From: Chersky-840 sp963811775 | Lineage (GTDB): Bacteria; Actinomycetota; Acidimicrobiia; Acidimicrobiales; UBA8190 | Direction: 5' to 3' | Length of the DNA stretch: 64,000 nucleotides | Assembly (NCBI GenBank): GCA_963811775.1 | Contig: CAWESO010000010.1 | Location: forward strand, 186,001 to 250,000 | Part shown: positions 8,679-17,233 of the stretch, in pieces | How positions within the stretch are numbered: position 1 is the first letter of the stretch | How the letters are laid out: the number at the start of each line of letters is the position of its first letter | Notes under the pieces: generated by a model | Seen by the model: only the letters and a program-made list of their open reading frames with translations | Databases searched by the model: none | What the model was told of the DNA's origin: nothing | Made by a program: the position numbers and the translations under genes

Positions 8679-11600
8679 ATGGCCATCGCTCCGCAGCGGA
8701 CTGCTATCGGCATCCGGCGGCACTTCACCACCGAAGGGGTCCACCCCTACGACGAGCTCGCCTGGGATCGGCGCGATTCGCGCATCACCGACTACCGCGA
8801 CGGCAGCGTGGCCTTCGAGCAGCTCGGGGTGGAGGTCCCGGCGTCGTGGAGCCTCAACGCCACCAACATCCTGGCCCAGAAGTACTTCCGCGGGACGCCC
8901 GGCACCCCCGAGCGCGAGACCTCGCTCAAGCAGGTCGCCGACCGCGTGGTCGACACCATTGCCGATTGGGGCGTCAAGGACGGGTACTTCGAGGACGAGG
9001 CCGAGGCCGAGACCTTCCGGGCCGAGCTCAAGCACATCATCGTGAACCAGCGAGCCGCCTTCAACTCCCCGGTTTGGTTCAACATCGGCGTGAAGGACGT
9101 GCCGCAGCAGGCAAGCGCGTGCCAGCCGTACCACGCCCTGGTGAGCACGCCCGAGGGCTTGGTGCCCATCGGCCGACTCGTCGAGGAGAACGCGGTCGGG
9201 ACCAAGGTCTTCGATGCGTTCGGATTGACGCGCGTCGTGGCCGTGAAGCACAACGGAAAGAAGAAGGTCTTGCGCATCGTCACCAAGGCGGGTCACGAGC
9301 TCGAGGTCACGGCCGACCACCTGGTGTGGAGATGCAGCGACGAGAACTACGGCAGCTTCGTACCGGCCGGTGAGCTTCGCCCTGGTGACACCCTGCAGTG
9401 GTGCCGCGTCGACTCCTTCGGGACCGGTGAGGTCGATTCAGAGGTGAGTTCCGGAGCAACGAGGTGGGTCTCAATCGATCGTGTCGAAGAGCTTGACGAG
9501 ATGGACGTCTACGACATCCAGACCGAGAGCGGCGAGTACCTGAGTGCCGGCCTTCGAGTCCACAACTGCTTCATCCTCTCTGTCGACGACTCGATGGGCT
9601 CGATCCTCAACTGGTACCGCGAGGAGGGGATCATCTTCAAAGGTGGGTCAGGGGCCGGCGTCAACCTGTCGAGCATTCGCGCTTCGGTGGAGCGGCTACA
9701 GGGCGGCGGGACGGCGTCAGGCCCGGTGTCGTTCATGCGGGGCGCCGACGCGTCGGCAGGTACGATCAAGTCGGGTGGCAAAACCCGCCGTGCCGCCAAG
9801 ATGGTCATCCTCAATGACGACCACCCCGACATCGAAGATTTCATCTGGTGCAAGGCCATCGAGGAGCGCAAGGCCAGGGTGCTGCGCGACGGCGGGTTCG
9901 ACATGGATCTCGACGGGTCGGACTCCTTCTCCATCCAGTACCAGAACGCCAACAACTCGGTGCGCGTCACCGACGAGTTCATGCAGGCCGTGCTCGATGA
10001 CGCCGACTGGGCCCTGACGGCCCGCACTGACGGCTCGGCCGTCCGCATCGTGAAGGCCCGAGACCTGTTCCGGCAGATCGCCCACGCCGCCTGGGAGTGC
10101 GCCGATCCGGGGATGCAGTTCGACACGACCATCAACCGCTGGCACACCGCTCCCAACGCGGGGCGGATCAATGGAAGCAATCCTTGCTGCTTCGTCGGCG
10201 AGACGGAGGTCGTCACCGCGGAAGGACGGCTTCCCATCTCCGAGTTGGTAGTCCGTTGTGAGCTTGGAGAAGAACTGCCGAACATCGTCGCCTTCGATCT
10301 CGATGGTGCCCAGCTGGTCATGCCCGAGACGGTCAAGGCTTGGGTGGCCGGGTATACATCCGAGCTGGTGGAAGTGGTCACAGAGCGAGGCCGGCTTCGG
10401 TGCACGCCTGAACACCCTTTCCTAACAGCGCACGGTGAATTCGTCCACGCACGTTGGCTTGAGCCTGGGACGATGCTCCATGGCCTTGAGGGGAACGAGC
10501 GGGTCGTGTCTGCCGGTCAGCTCCTTTTGGATCGTGAAGTCCCCGTCTACGACCTGGAAGTGGCAGGTGTCCACAACTTCGCGGTCGCTACCAGCGAGTC
10601 CACCGGAGTGATCGTTCACAACAGCGAATACATGCACCTCGACAACAGCGCGTGCAACCTGGCTTCGATCAACCTGCTCAAGTACCTGCGCGACGACGAC
10701 ACCTTCGACACCGAGGGATTCAACGCCACGGTCGACGTCGTGTTCACCGCCCAGGAGATCCTGGTCGGCAACGCCGACTACCCGACTGAGAAGATCGAGG
10801 AGAACTCCCGCCGCTACCGTGAGCTCGGCCTCGGCTTCGCCAACCTCGGCGCATTGCTCATGGCCCAGGGCCTGGCCTACGACTCGGACGAGGGTCGCGC
10901 TTGGGCCGCGTCGATCACCGCCCTCATGACGGGCCACGCCTACGCCGTGTCGGCCCGTACCGCATCACGGATGGGTCCCTTCGCCGGCTTCCACGCCGAT
11001 CGCGACGCCATGCTCAACGTGTTGCAGATGCACCGGGCCGAGGTGGCCAAGATCGACGAGGAACTCGTTCCGATGGAATTGCTCTCGGCCGCCCAGGAAG
11101 CCTGGGACGACGCCGTCGAGCTCGGAGAGCAGTTCGGCGTGCGCAATTCCCAGGCAAGCGTGCTCGCCCCGACCGGCACCATCGCCTTGATGCTCGACTG
11201 CGACACCACCGGGGTCGAGCCCGACCTCGGCCTGGTGAAGACCAAGAAGCTCGTGGGCGGCGGGACGATGTCCATCGTCAACCAGACCGTCCCGCGCGCC
11301 TTGGCGAGGCTCGGGTACATGCCCGAGCAGATCGACGACATCATCTCGTACGTCGATGAGCACAAATCGATCGTGGGTGCACCCCACCTGATCGCCGATC
11401 ACATGCCCGTGTTCGCCTGCTCGATGGGCGACAATACGATCCACTACACCGGTCACGTCCGGATGATGGGCGCCGTCCAGCCGTTCATCAGCGGCGCCAT
11501 TAGCAAGTGCGTTGTGGGCGACACCCTTCTGGCCACCGCCGACGGGCTGATCCGCATCGGTGACCTGCACCGAGGGGAGAGTCCCGACAGCTTCCGTGAC

Positions 11601-13766
11601 GAGATCCTTGCCGTGGCGTCGATTGGTGGCATCCACAAGACCGACGCCTTCTACTACGGCGGTGTCCGCCCGGTACGTCGGGTGGTGTTGCGCTCCGGCC
11701 ACACCGTCACAGGAACCCCGAACCACCGGGTGCTGACTGCAGGGGCGACGGGCCTCGACTGGAAGCGACTCGACGAGATCGAGCCGGGCGACTACGTGAC
11801 CTCGAAGTACGGGGACGAATTGTGGTCGGAGATTCCCGCACGCTTCGACGATTTTGTCCCGACGCCCCAGCGGTGTTCGCAGAAGACGGTCCGGATCCCC
11901 GACGAGATGACGGACTCGTTGGCATTTCTTCTCGGTGCCTACGCATCCGAAGGGTGCACCAAGCGATCCAACTGGACCATCGTGATCACGAACTCCGAGG
12001 ACGCCGTTCTGGAAGAGATCGCTGAGGCTGCTCGACTGTGCTTCGACGTCGATGCCAAGATCCGCCGATCCGCGGACCGTTGCCCGAGCGTCGAGATCTC
12101 CTCGAAGACGATCGTTGAGTTCTTCGAGCACCTAGGATGCGGCGCACGCGCCTCGGCCAAGCGAATCCCCGATGCGGTGCTCCGTTCCCCCCGGGAACTC
12201 GTGCTCTCGTTCCTTAAGGGTCTCGCCCTCGGTGCCTACACCACTGATGCAACGACGACGAAATGGGCGATCTGCCTCGATGCACCGGCGCTCCTCGATG
12301 ATCTTCAGGCCGTCCTGACGAACCTCGGTGTGGTGCATGGCCGGGTGAGCAAGTTCAACAAGCTCAACGGCAAGACCTATGACGAGGTCTATGCCGCAGG
12401 TGTCCACGCCAAGAAGATGGTCGAGCTCGTCCCCTTCCTCGAGGCCCACAAGTCGTCAGCGGTCGCCCGCATGGTGGCCGGCACCACGACGACGCATCAC
12501 AACACGGCTGACGTGGTGCCGGGGATCACACCAGGCGAGCTCTATGCGTTCGTTCCCTACCGGCGTCGCAACGCATTTGGTGTGCTTCTCCGGACCGAGT
12601 TCAACTTCCTGGCGGATCGCCGCACCAAGTACGTGAGCCGGGAGACGGTGGAGCGGGTGGCTAGCATCGACGGGGTCGTGTTCCCCGAATGGCTGCAGCA
12701 GGTCCTCGACGACGGCCTGCACTTCAGCCCCGTGGAGTCCGTGGTCGACGCAGGCGAGCGCGAGGTGTTCGACATCTCGGTGCCGTACACGCACGCCTTC
12801 GTCGCCAATGGGATCGTCAACCACAACACGGTGAATCTGCCCGAGGACGTGACCGTCGAGGACATCGAGCAGCTCCATCTCGACGCCTGGCGGCTCGGCA
12901 TCAAGGCCGTCGCCATCTACCGGGACAACTGCAAGGTGGGCCAGCCCCTGTCCACCACTAAGAAGGCCGCCGTGCCGGAGGGGGAGGGCGGAGACTTCGC
13001 CCCGCCCGGGTCGGATGCCGAGGCCCGTGACCGGGCTGCCGCGGGCCGGATCGCCGAGCTCGAGGCGGCGCTGGCGCACGAGCAGGGTCGATCGCGTGAC
13101 ACCGTGGTCGTGGGAGCGATCCGGGAGCGCTTGCCGAGGCGGCGCAAGTCGAGCACGTTCGCCTTCCGGGTGGCCGACTGCGAGGGTTACGTGACCGTCG
13201 GTGAGTACGACGACGGGCGTCCGGGCGAGGTGTTCATCAAGGTCTCGAAGCAGGGCTCGACCCTGGCCGGGATCATGGACGCCTTCTCGATCTCGGTCAG
13301 CCTGGGCCTGCAGCACGGCGTCCCGCTGGCCACCTACGTGCGGAAGTACTCGAGCATGCGCTTCGAGCCGGCGGGCATCACCGACGACCCGGAACTTCGG
13401 ATCGCCACCAGCCTGCTGGACTACATCTTCCGCCGACTGGCCGTGGACTACCTGCCGCTCGCCGAGCGCGAGGACCTCGGCGTGCTGTCCACGGCCGAGC
13501 GCATGCAGCCGACGCTGCCCGGAGTGGAGGAAGCCGCCACGCCCGGACACGGCCTGGTCGAGGACTCCGTCGCCAGCTCGGTGTCCTCGGGCCTCGGGGA
13601 CCGCCCCGAAGCCCTGAGCAAAGCGTCGCCGTCGGCGTCGGGAACGGCCCAGGCCCGAGCGGAGCAGAGCAACGCCCCGCTGTGTTTCCAGTGCGGGATG
13701 GTCATGCAACGCGCCGGGTCCTGTTACGTGTGCGCCAGCTGCGGGACGACGAGCGGCTGCTCGTAG
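8679..13766 (+). CDS. nrdJ: Adenosylcobalamin-dependent (class II) ribonucleotide reductase with three inteins
   Basis: After removal of three inteins (residues 148-296, 504-648 and 944-1383) the mature enzyme would have about 961 residues, a normal size for actinobacterial NrdJ. It reduces ribonucleotides to deoxyribonucleotides using a cobalamin-derived thiyl radical. Visible host motifs are FNSPVWFN, the redox cysteine in QQASA/CFILSVDDSM, GSGAGVNLSSIR, the radical cysteine in NPC/SEYMHLDNSACNLAS, and ASVLAPTGTIALMLDCDTTG. The C-terminus has a zinc-ribbon and redox tail (CFQCGMVMQ, then CYVCASCGTTSGCS). All inteins sit in or near conserved motifs. The ATG at 8679 follows an AAAGGGAAC ribosome-binding site. 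The promoter and a hairpin-rich leader lie upstream. The TAG stop coincides with the start of an IS21-like repeat. Confidence 0.95.
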   Translation: MAIAPQRTAIGIRRHFTTEGVHPYDELAWDRRDSRITDYRDGSVAFEQLGVEVPASWSLNATNILAQKYFRGTPGTPERETSLKQVADRVVDTIADWGVKDGYFEDEAEAETFRAELKHIIVNQRAAFNSPVWFNIGVKDVPQQASACQPYHALVSTPEGLVPIGRLVEENAVGTKVFDAFGLTRVVAVKHNGKKKVLRIVTKAGHELEVTADHLVWRCSDENYGSFVPAGELRPGDTLQWCRVDSFGTGEVDSEVSSGATRWVSIDRVEELDEMDVYDIQTESGEYLSAGLRVHNCFILSVDDSMGSILNWYREEGIIFKGGSGAGVNLSSIRASVERLQGGGTASGPVSFMRGADASAGTIKSGGKTRRAAKMVILNDDHPDIEDFIWCKAIEERKARVLRDGGFDMDLDGSDSFSIQYQNANNSVRVTDEFMQAVLDDADWALTARTDGSAVRIVKARDLFRQIAHAAWECADPGMQFDTTINRWHTAPNAGRINGSNPCCFVGETEVVTAEGRLPISELVVRCELGEELPNIVAFDLDGAQLVMPETVKAWVAGYTSELVEVVTERGRLRCTPEHPFLTAHGEFVHARWLEPGTMLHGLEGNERVVSAGQLLLDREVPVYDLEVAGVHNFAVATSESTGVIVHNSEYMHLDNSACNLASINLLKYLRDDDTFDTEGFNATVDVVFTAQEILVGNADYPTEKIEENSRRYRELGLGFANLGALLMAQGLAYDSDEGRAWAASITALMTGHAYAVSARTASRMGPFAGFHADRDAMLNVLQMHRAEVAKIDEELVPMELLSAAQEAWDDAVELGEQFGVRNSQASVLAPTGTIALMLDCDTTGVEPDLGLVKTKKLVGGGTMSIVNQTVPRALARLGYMPEQIDDIISYVDEHKSIVGAPHLIADHMPVFACSMGDNTIHYTGHVRMMGAVQPFISGAISKCVVGDTLLATADGLIRIGDLHRGESPDSFRDEILAVASIGGIHKTDAFYYGGVRPVRRVVLRSGHTVTGTPNHRVLTAGATGLDWKRLDEIEPGDYVTSKYGDELWSEIPARFDDFVPTPQRCSQKTVRIPDEMTDSLAFLLGAYASEGCTKRSNWTIVITNSEDAVLEEIAEAARLCFDVDAKIRRSADRCPSVEISSKTIVEFFEHLGCGARASAKRIPDAVLRSPRELVLSFLKGLALGAYTTDATTTKWAICLDAPALLDDLQAVLTNLGVVHGRVSKFNKLNGKTYDEVYAAGVHAKKMVELVPFLEAHKSSAVARMVAGTTTTHHNTADVVPGITPGELYAFVPYRRRNAFGVLLRTEFNFLADRRTKYVSRETVERVASIDGVVFPEWLQQVLDDGLHFSPVESVVDAGEREVFDISVPYTHAFVANGIVNHNTVNLPEDVTVEDIEQLHLDAWRLGIKAVAIYRDNCKVGQPLSTTKKAAVPEGEGGDFAPPGSDAEARDRAAAGRIAELEAALAHEQGRSRDTVVVGAIRERLPRRRKSSTFAFRVADCEGYVTVGEYDDGRPGEVFIKVSKQGSTLAGIMDAFSISVSLGLQHGVPLATYVRKYSSMRFEPAGITDDPELRIATSLLDYIFRRLAVDYLPLAEREDLGVLSTAERMQPTLPGVEEAATPGHGLVEDSVASSVSSGLGDRPEALSKASPSASGTAQARAEQSNAPLCFQCGMVMQRAGSCYVCASCGTTSGCS
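9120..9566 (+). other. Intein 1 of NrdJ (mini-intein, 149 residues)
   Basis: The intervening sequence starts at Cys148 and ends at Asn296, followed by the host Cys297. Splicing block B has the expected Thr/His pair in ELEVTADHLVW. The terminal blocks are DVYDIQTESGEYLSAG and LRVHN/C. No LAGLIDADG motif is present, so it is a mini-intein without a homing endonuclease. The host junction QQASA/CFILS places it at the first redox-active cysteine, which also serves as the +1 residue. Confidence 0.92.
10188..10622 (+). other. Intein 2 of NrdJ (mini-intein, 145 residues)
   Basis: It starts at Cys504 (CFVGETEVVTAEGRLPI) and ends at Asn648 before host Ser649. Block B is RLRCTPEHPFLTAHG. The C-terminal blocks are VPVYDLEVAGVHNF and GVIVHN/S. 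It has no endonuclease domain. It interrupts the radical-site motif NPC/SEYM directly after the catalytic cysteine, so accurate splicing is needed for activity. Confidence 0.92.
11508..12827 (+). other. Intein 3 of NrdJ with LAGLIDADG homing endonuclease (440 residues)
   Basis: It starts at Cys944 (CVVGDTLLATADGLIRIGDL) and ends at Asn1383 before host Thr1384. Block B is TVTGTPNHRVLTAG. The two LAGLIDADG helices are LAFLLGAYASEG and FLKGLALGAYTTD, with acidic residues near their ends. The C-terminal blocks are REVFDISVPYTHAF and IVNHN/T. It lies between host motifs AISK and TVNLPEDVTVEDIE. Both acidic residues are present, so endonuclease activity is possible. Confidence 0.92.
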
Positions 13767-13840
13767 TGTGGTGTGAAGTCGCGCCCGATGACTCTCGGTA
13801 ATTCGCGCCAAGTGACGCGTTTGTTCGCGCCAAGTGACAT
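13763..13840 (+). repeat. IS21-like terminal repeat, copy R1
   Basis: The tandem motif TTCGCGCCAAGTGAC occurs at about 13802-13816 and 13824-13838, separated by GCGTTTG. The whole stretch from GTAGTGTGG onward is closely similar to copy R2 at 18945-19020. Multiple short terminal repeats of this kind are typical of IS21-family ends. No istA or istB gene is present, so it looks like a relic. It begins at the nrdJ stop codon. Confidence 0.6.
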
Positions 13841-13860
13841 GTGAATCTCCATTAGGTGAC

Positions 13861-13892
13861 ACTGGGGTGCTTGCGAAAGTGAGCACCCCAGT
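13861..13892 (+). terminator. Hairpin downstream of nrdJ
   Basis: A perfect 11-bp stem is formed by ACTGGGGTGCT (13861-13871) and AGCACCCCAGT (13882-13892) with a 10-nt loop. No T-run follows. It may end nrdJ transcription in the manner of high-GC actinobacterial hairpins, or belong to the adjacent repeat. Confidence 0.5.
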
Positions 13893-13991
13893 GGTGGGAC
13901 GGCCACGGTCATCGCCGATGAGGCCGAGGAGGACCCCACGGTCATCAGCTGCGACGAGCGCCTGTCGGCGGTATCCAGGTAGGGGGATTCG

Positions 13992-14942
13992 GTGACGGGG
14001 CAGGCGATAGAGGTTCGGAGACTGGTCAAGCGCTTTGGTCCCCACGTGACTGCTGTTGACGAGTTGAGTTTTGGCATTGCGGAGGGGGAGACCTACGGTC
14101 TGCTTGGTCCCAACGGTGCCGGCAAGACAACAGTCTTGCGGGTCCTGTTGGGTCTGGTCAGGCCGACGTCGGGAGTCGCGCGAGTGCTCGGTCGGAAACC
14201 AGGAGATCCGGTTGCCCTCGGCCAAGTCGGCTCAATGGGTGAGTCCGCCTTCTATCCCTTCCTATCGGGCAGGGACAACGTCCGTACAGTGGCGCGCCGT
14301 TCGGGAGTATCAGACCGTCGCGTTGATGTTGTGCTCGAACAAGTGTCTCTGACCGAGCGCGCTGACGACCTGGTTCGTACCTACAGCTATGGGATGCAGC
14401 AGCGTCTCGGGCTGGCAGCAGCGCTGTTGAAGGACCCAGCGGTTCTAGTCCTGGACGAGCCGTCCAACGGGTTGGACCCAGCAGGGCAGCTCGAGGTGAG
14501 CCGCTTGTTACGGGCATTGGCCGACCAGGGTCGGACGATCCTCCTGTCGAGTCATGACATGGAGGAAGTCGAGCGCCTATGCCAGCGGGTCGGACTCATC
14601 GACGGTGGTCGAATGCTGGCTGAGGGTTCGCCGGAGCAACTCCGAGGGAAGCCGCACCTCTGGGTCCGTTCCGAACCGATCGATGCGTCAGCGGCAGTGA
14701 TCTCAGACGCTGCCGGTGTGAAGAACGTCACGGTGTCCGACGGGCTGTTGGATGTCGAGATCGAGCCGTGCGAATCGGCCGAGGTGGCGGCGCTTACGCG
14801 GGAGTTGGTAGGAGCAGGCTTCGAGCTAAGCGAAGTCCGCGCCGGTCGGCGATCGCTTCGGGACGTGTTTCTTGAGCGGACCGGCGGTCGGACAGGTGGC
14901 GCAGGCTCCCTTCGTCAGGCCCGTCGTAGGCGCCGGCGGTGA
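13992..14942 (+). CDS. ABC transporter ATP-binding protein
   Basis: This cytoplasmic ATPase of 316 residues would power the fused permease encoded directly downstream. Walker A is GPNGAGKTT (about residues 38-46), the signature is the modified YSYGMQQRLGLA, and Walker B is VLVLDEPSNGLDPAG, followed by the switch histidine in LLSSHDMEEVE. The layout matches BcrA/CcmA-type exporters of peptides or drugs. The GTG at 13992 has the ribosome-binding site AGGGGG six bases upstream. The stop lies four bases before the next ATG, so the two genes are co-translated. Codon use is visibly less GC-biased than in nrdJ, which fits acquisition with the neighbouring insertion-sequence relics. Confidence 0.88.
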   Translation: MTGQAIEVRRLVKRFGPHVTAVDELSFGIAEGETYGLLGPNGAGKTTVLRVLLGLVRPTSGVARVLGRKPGDPVALGQVGSMGESAFYPFLSGRDNVRTVARRSGVSDRRVDVVLEQVSLTERADDLVRTYSYGMQQRLGLAAALLKDPAVLVLDEPSNGLDPAGQLEVSRLLRALADQGRTILLSSHDMEEVERLCQRVGLIDGGRMLAEGSPEQLRGKPHLWVRSEPIDASAAVISDAAGVKNVTVSDGLLDVEIEPCESAEVAALTRELVGAGFELSEVRAGRRSLRDVFLERTGGRTGGAGSLRQARRRRRR

Positions 14943-14946
14943 GCGG

Positions 14947-16776
14947 ATGCTTGCATCCCTTCGCGCCGAGTTGCTGGTGTTGCGTCGGTGGCGCGTGGCG
15001 TGGGCGTTGGTTGCCGCCGTCCCTGTCCTCGTGTTCCTCGTCTACGACCTATCGTTCTACCTGCTCTACGTCCTGACCCCGTCTACGCAAGGTGGCGCTG
15101 GGTCCGTTGCAAACAGTTTCAACTTGGCGGCGCTGTCGCCGAGCAGTTTCGTCAAGGTGGCGGCAACCGGCTTCGAAAGCTTGGGTGCGAAGTTCACGAT
15201 GATCCTCGGCGCGTTGGTGGCAGCTGGGGACTGGGAACGGGGGACCATCAGGTCATCGCTGCTGGCGGGGCCTGGCCGGTTGCGTGTGACAGTCGGCCAA
15301 GCAGGGGCCGTGTGGATCGCGGTGACGATCTCCTCGGTCGCGACCTTCGTGATGGCCGCCGCATTCAGCGTCCTGATGTGGTGGGTGCACCCCGGGGTCT
15401 TCCCGCCCGGCGCCGGGGTGTGGCCCTCAGCGTCTGTGGTGGCAGAGGCCCTGGGCGGTGTCGTGCTCGTCAGTGTCACGTATGCCGCGATGGGCCTCGT
15501 CGTGGGCACAGTGTTCCGCAGGATTGGCACGGCGGTCGTGGCATGTGTCGTCTGGTTGCTGGTCGTCGAGGACGTGGTGTGGGGTCTGTCGCTCGCCCGT
15601 GGTGGCGTCTTCACGACGATCTCCAACCACATGCCATTCGCCGGCGATGTGGGACTGACGGGCCGCTTCGGCCAACCCGGCGGGGGAGGCCAGCTTCTGC
15701 CCATAGGGCCGATTTCATCGGTGTGGGTCGTGCTCGCCTACACCTTAGGATCCGTGGCTCTCGTCGTGCTCATTCTGTGGTTCCGAGACGTCAGCGTGGG
15801 TCGCATCGGCGGCGTTCGGCTCCTGTACAGAGCACGGGATGTCACGCGCACTCATGCGCCACTTGTGGGGATCGGCGCGGCGGAATCCACTGGGCGGGCT
15901 CGACGGGGACACCGGTACTCCGGCTTGGGCGCGTCGCTCCGGGCTGAGTTATTCGCCGTGATCCGCTGGCCGGTGATCTTGGCTCTCGTCACCGTCCCTG
16001 CGTTCTTGACCGTGTACCAGGAGTACCTTCTTCCTCTCCTGACGAACACCGGGTACGCTGCGGCCGGAAAGCTCCCGACGCTCTTGCCAGCCCAGTTCGC
16101 GGCGGCGTTTCTGAACAACCTGCCCGCTGCCACCTTCGGCTTCGGCTCCTTCATGCTCATCGGAGCCTTGGTCGGCGGCAGCAGTTGGGCCGATGGGACA
16201 TTCAGGACGGCCCTTCTGCAGCGCCCAGGGCGAATGAAGACCTCACTTGGCCAAGGACTCGCCGTCGCCGTCGTCGCCGCGGTCGGACCGTTGATCAGCC
16301 TCATTTTGTGTGGGGCCACCAGCGAGATCATCGCCCTCGCTAATCGGCACGCCAACGTGCCGGCCGGTGCCAGCTCGTTCCCCTCGGTAGCCCATCTCGG
16401 TGACGCGGTAGGCGTCGCCTTGATCATCGCCGTGGCCTATGCGGAGATCGGCTGGACTCTCGGTACGCTGTTCCGCAGCCCCGGGCCAGCTATGGCGCTC
16501 GCCCTTGTGTGGTGCTTAGCACTCGAGACAACGTTGCAGTACGAGATAGTGCCGGCACTCCACGGCGCAGCGCTCGCCGTGTACGACGCGTTGCCCACTG
16601 CAGCTACGGCAACTCTGACCTTCCTTGCCGGCAGTGGCGGCTACACCCCCTCGGGATCGCCACCCGCGCCGAATTACGCATTGGCGACGAACCTTTCGTT
16701 CGTCGTTCTGGCCGTTTACACCGTCGTGTTTCTCACTGTTCCGCCCTTGGTCACACACCGACGAAGGACAATCTGA
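14947..16776 (+). CDS. Fused double ABC-2-type permease
   Basis: The product of about 609 residues is an integral membrane protein made of two similar halves. Each half starts with a SLRAELxxxxRW motif (residues near 3 and 350), has six or so hydrophobic helices, and carries an ALVxAGDWERGTxR-like or ALVGGSSWADGTFR motif followed by GRxxxSLGQ. It therefore looks like a tandem duplication of an ABC-2 permease in one chain, able to form the whole membrane channel alone. The frame extends upstream to 14872, but the ATG at 14947 is preferred because it follows the ATPase stop. The substrate is unknown; export is inferred from the ATPase type. Confidence 0.8.
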   Translation: MLASLRAELLVLRRWRVAWALVAAVPVLVFLVYDLSFYLLYVLTPSTQGGAGSVANSFNLAALSPSSFVKVAATGFESLGAKFTMILGALVAAGDWERGTIRSSLLAGPGRLRVTVGQAGAVWIAVTISSVATFVMAAAFSVLMWWVHPGVFPPGAGVWPSASVVAEALGGVVLVSVTYAAMGLVVGTVFRRIGTAVVACVVWLLVVEDVVWGLSLARGGVFTTISNHMPFAGDVGLTGRFGQPGGGGQLLPIGPISSVWVVLAYTLGSVALVVLILWFRDVSVGRIGGVRLLYRARDVTRTHAPLVGIGAAESTGRARRGHRYSGLGASLRAELFAVIRWPVILALVTVPAFLTVYQEYLLPLLTNTGYAAAGKLPTLLPAQFAAAFLNNLPAATFGFGSFMLIGALVGGSSWADGTFRTALLQRPGRMKTSLGQGLAVAVVAAVGPLISLILCGATSEIIALANRHANVPAGASSFPSVAHLGDAVGVALIIAVAYAEIGWTLGTLFRSPGPAMALALVWCLALETTLQYEIVPALHGAALAVYDALPTAATATLTFLAGSGGYTPSGSPPAPNYALATNLSFVVLAVYTVVFLTVPPLVTHRRRTI

Positions 16777-16778
16777 AC

Positions 16779-17165
16779 GTGATCGCGCCTGGGCAGTCGA
16801 ATTTCCTCGCGCTGAGCCTCACGCGAGCACGACGTTTCAGACAATTGGTCGCCGCACTGGCCATCGCCAACTGCCTTCTTACTTCCTGCTCAAATTCAAC
16901 GATTATCGCCAGCATTACTTCCTGCGGCTCGAGCTCCATAGGACCCACAGCAATCGTTACGGTCAACAATGCTGGTCGTCAGACTACTGACGTGTCCGTA
17001 CAGGTCGCCTTCACGGAGAACGGCATTCATGTCGCGACCGGAACCGCCACTGAAGAGATTCCTCCTGGAACGACAGACATTGATGTAAATGGCACGAAAT
17101 GGCCCGCCAACAACCACGGCGGCCGCGCAACTTGCGCCATTTTGCGCCTTACCACCAGTGCCTAG
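16779..17165 (+). CDS. Small predicted lipoprotein
   Basis: The 128-residue product has a basic start, a hydrophobic stretch and a lipobox-like LLTSC with Cys at about residue 35, so it is probably a membrane-anchored lipoprotein. The remaining 95 residues are threonine- and valine-rich and resemble an extracellular beta-sandwich. I do not recognise the family. The GTG at 16779 lies two bases after the permease stop, so it is likely translated with the exporter and could be an accessory or immunity lipoprotein. The longer frame from 16509 overlaps the permease in another frame and is not credible. Confidence 0.55.
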   Translation: MIAPGQSNFLALSLTRARRFRQLVAALAIANCLLTSCSNSTIIASITSCGSSSIGPTAIVTVNNAGRQTTDVSVQVAFTENGIHVATGTATEEIPPGTTDIDVNGTKWPANNHGGRATCAILRLTTSA

Positions 17166-17233
17166 TCTCAGGGGCAGCCAGGGCTGGCTACCCGAGCCAT
17201 CGCCTGCCCCCGATGCGTGCCCCCGGCGAAACA

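Noticed and set aside
13893..13982. Short frame ending DERLSAVSR before the ABC exporter
   Set aside because: It is about 30 codons, has no start and no recognised family; it may be a gene remnant but cannot be supported.
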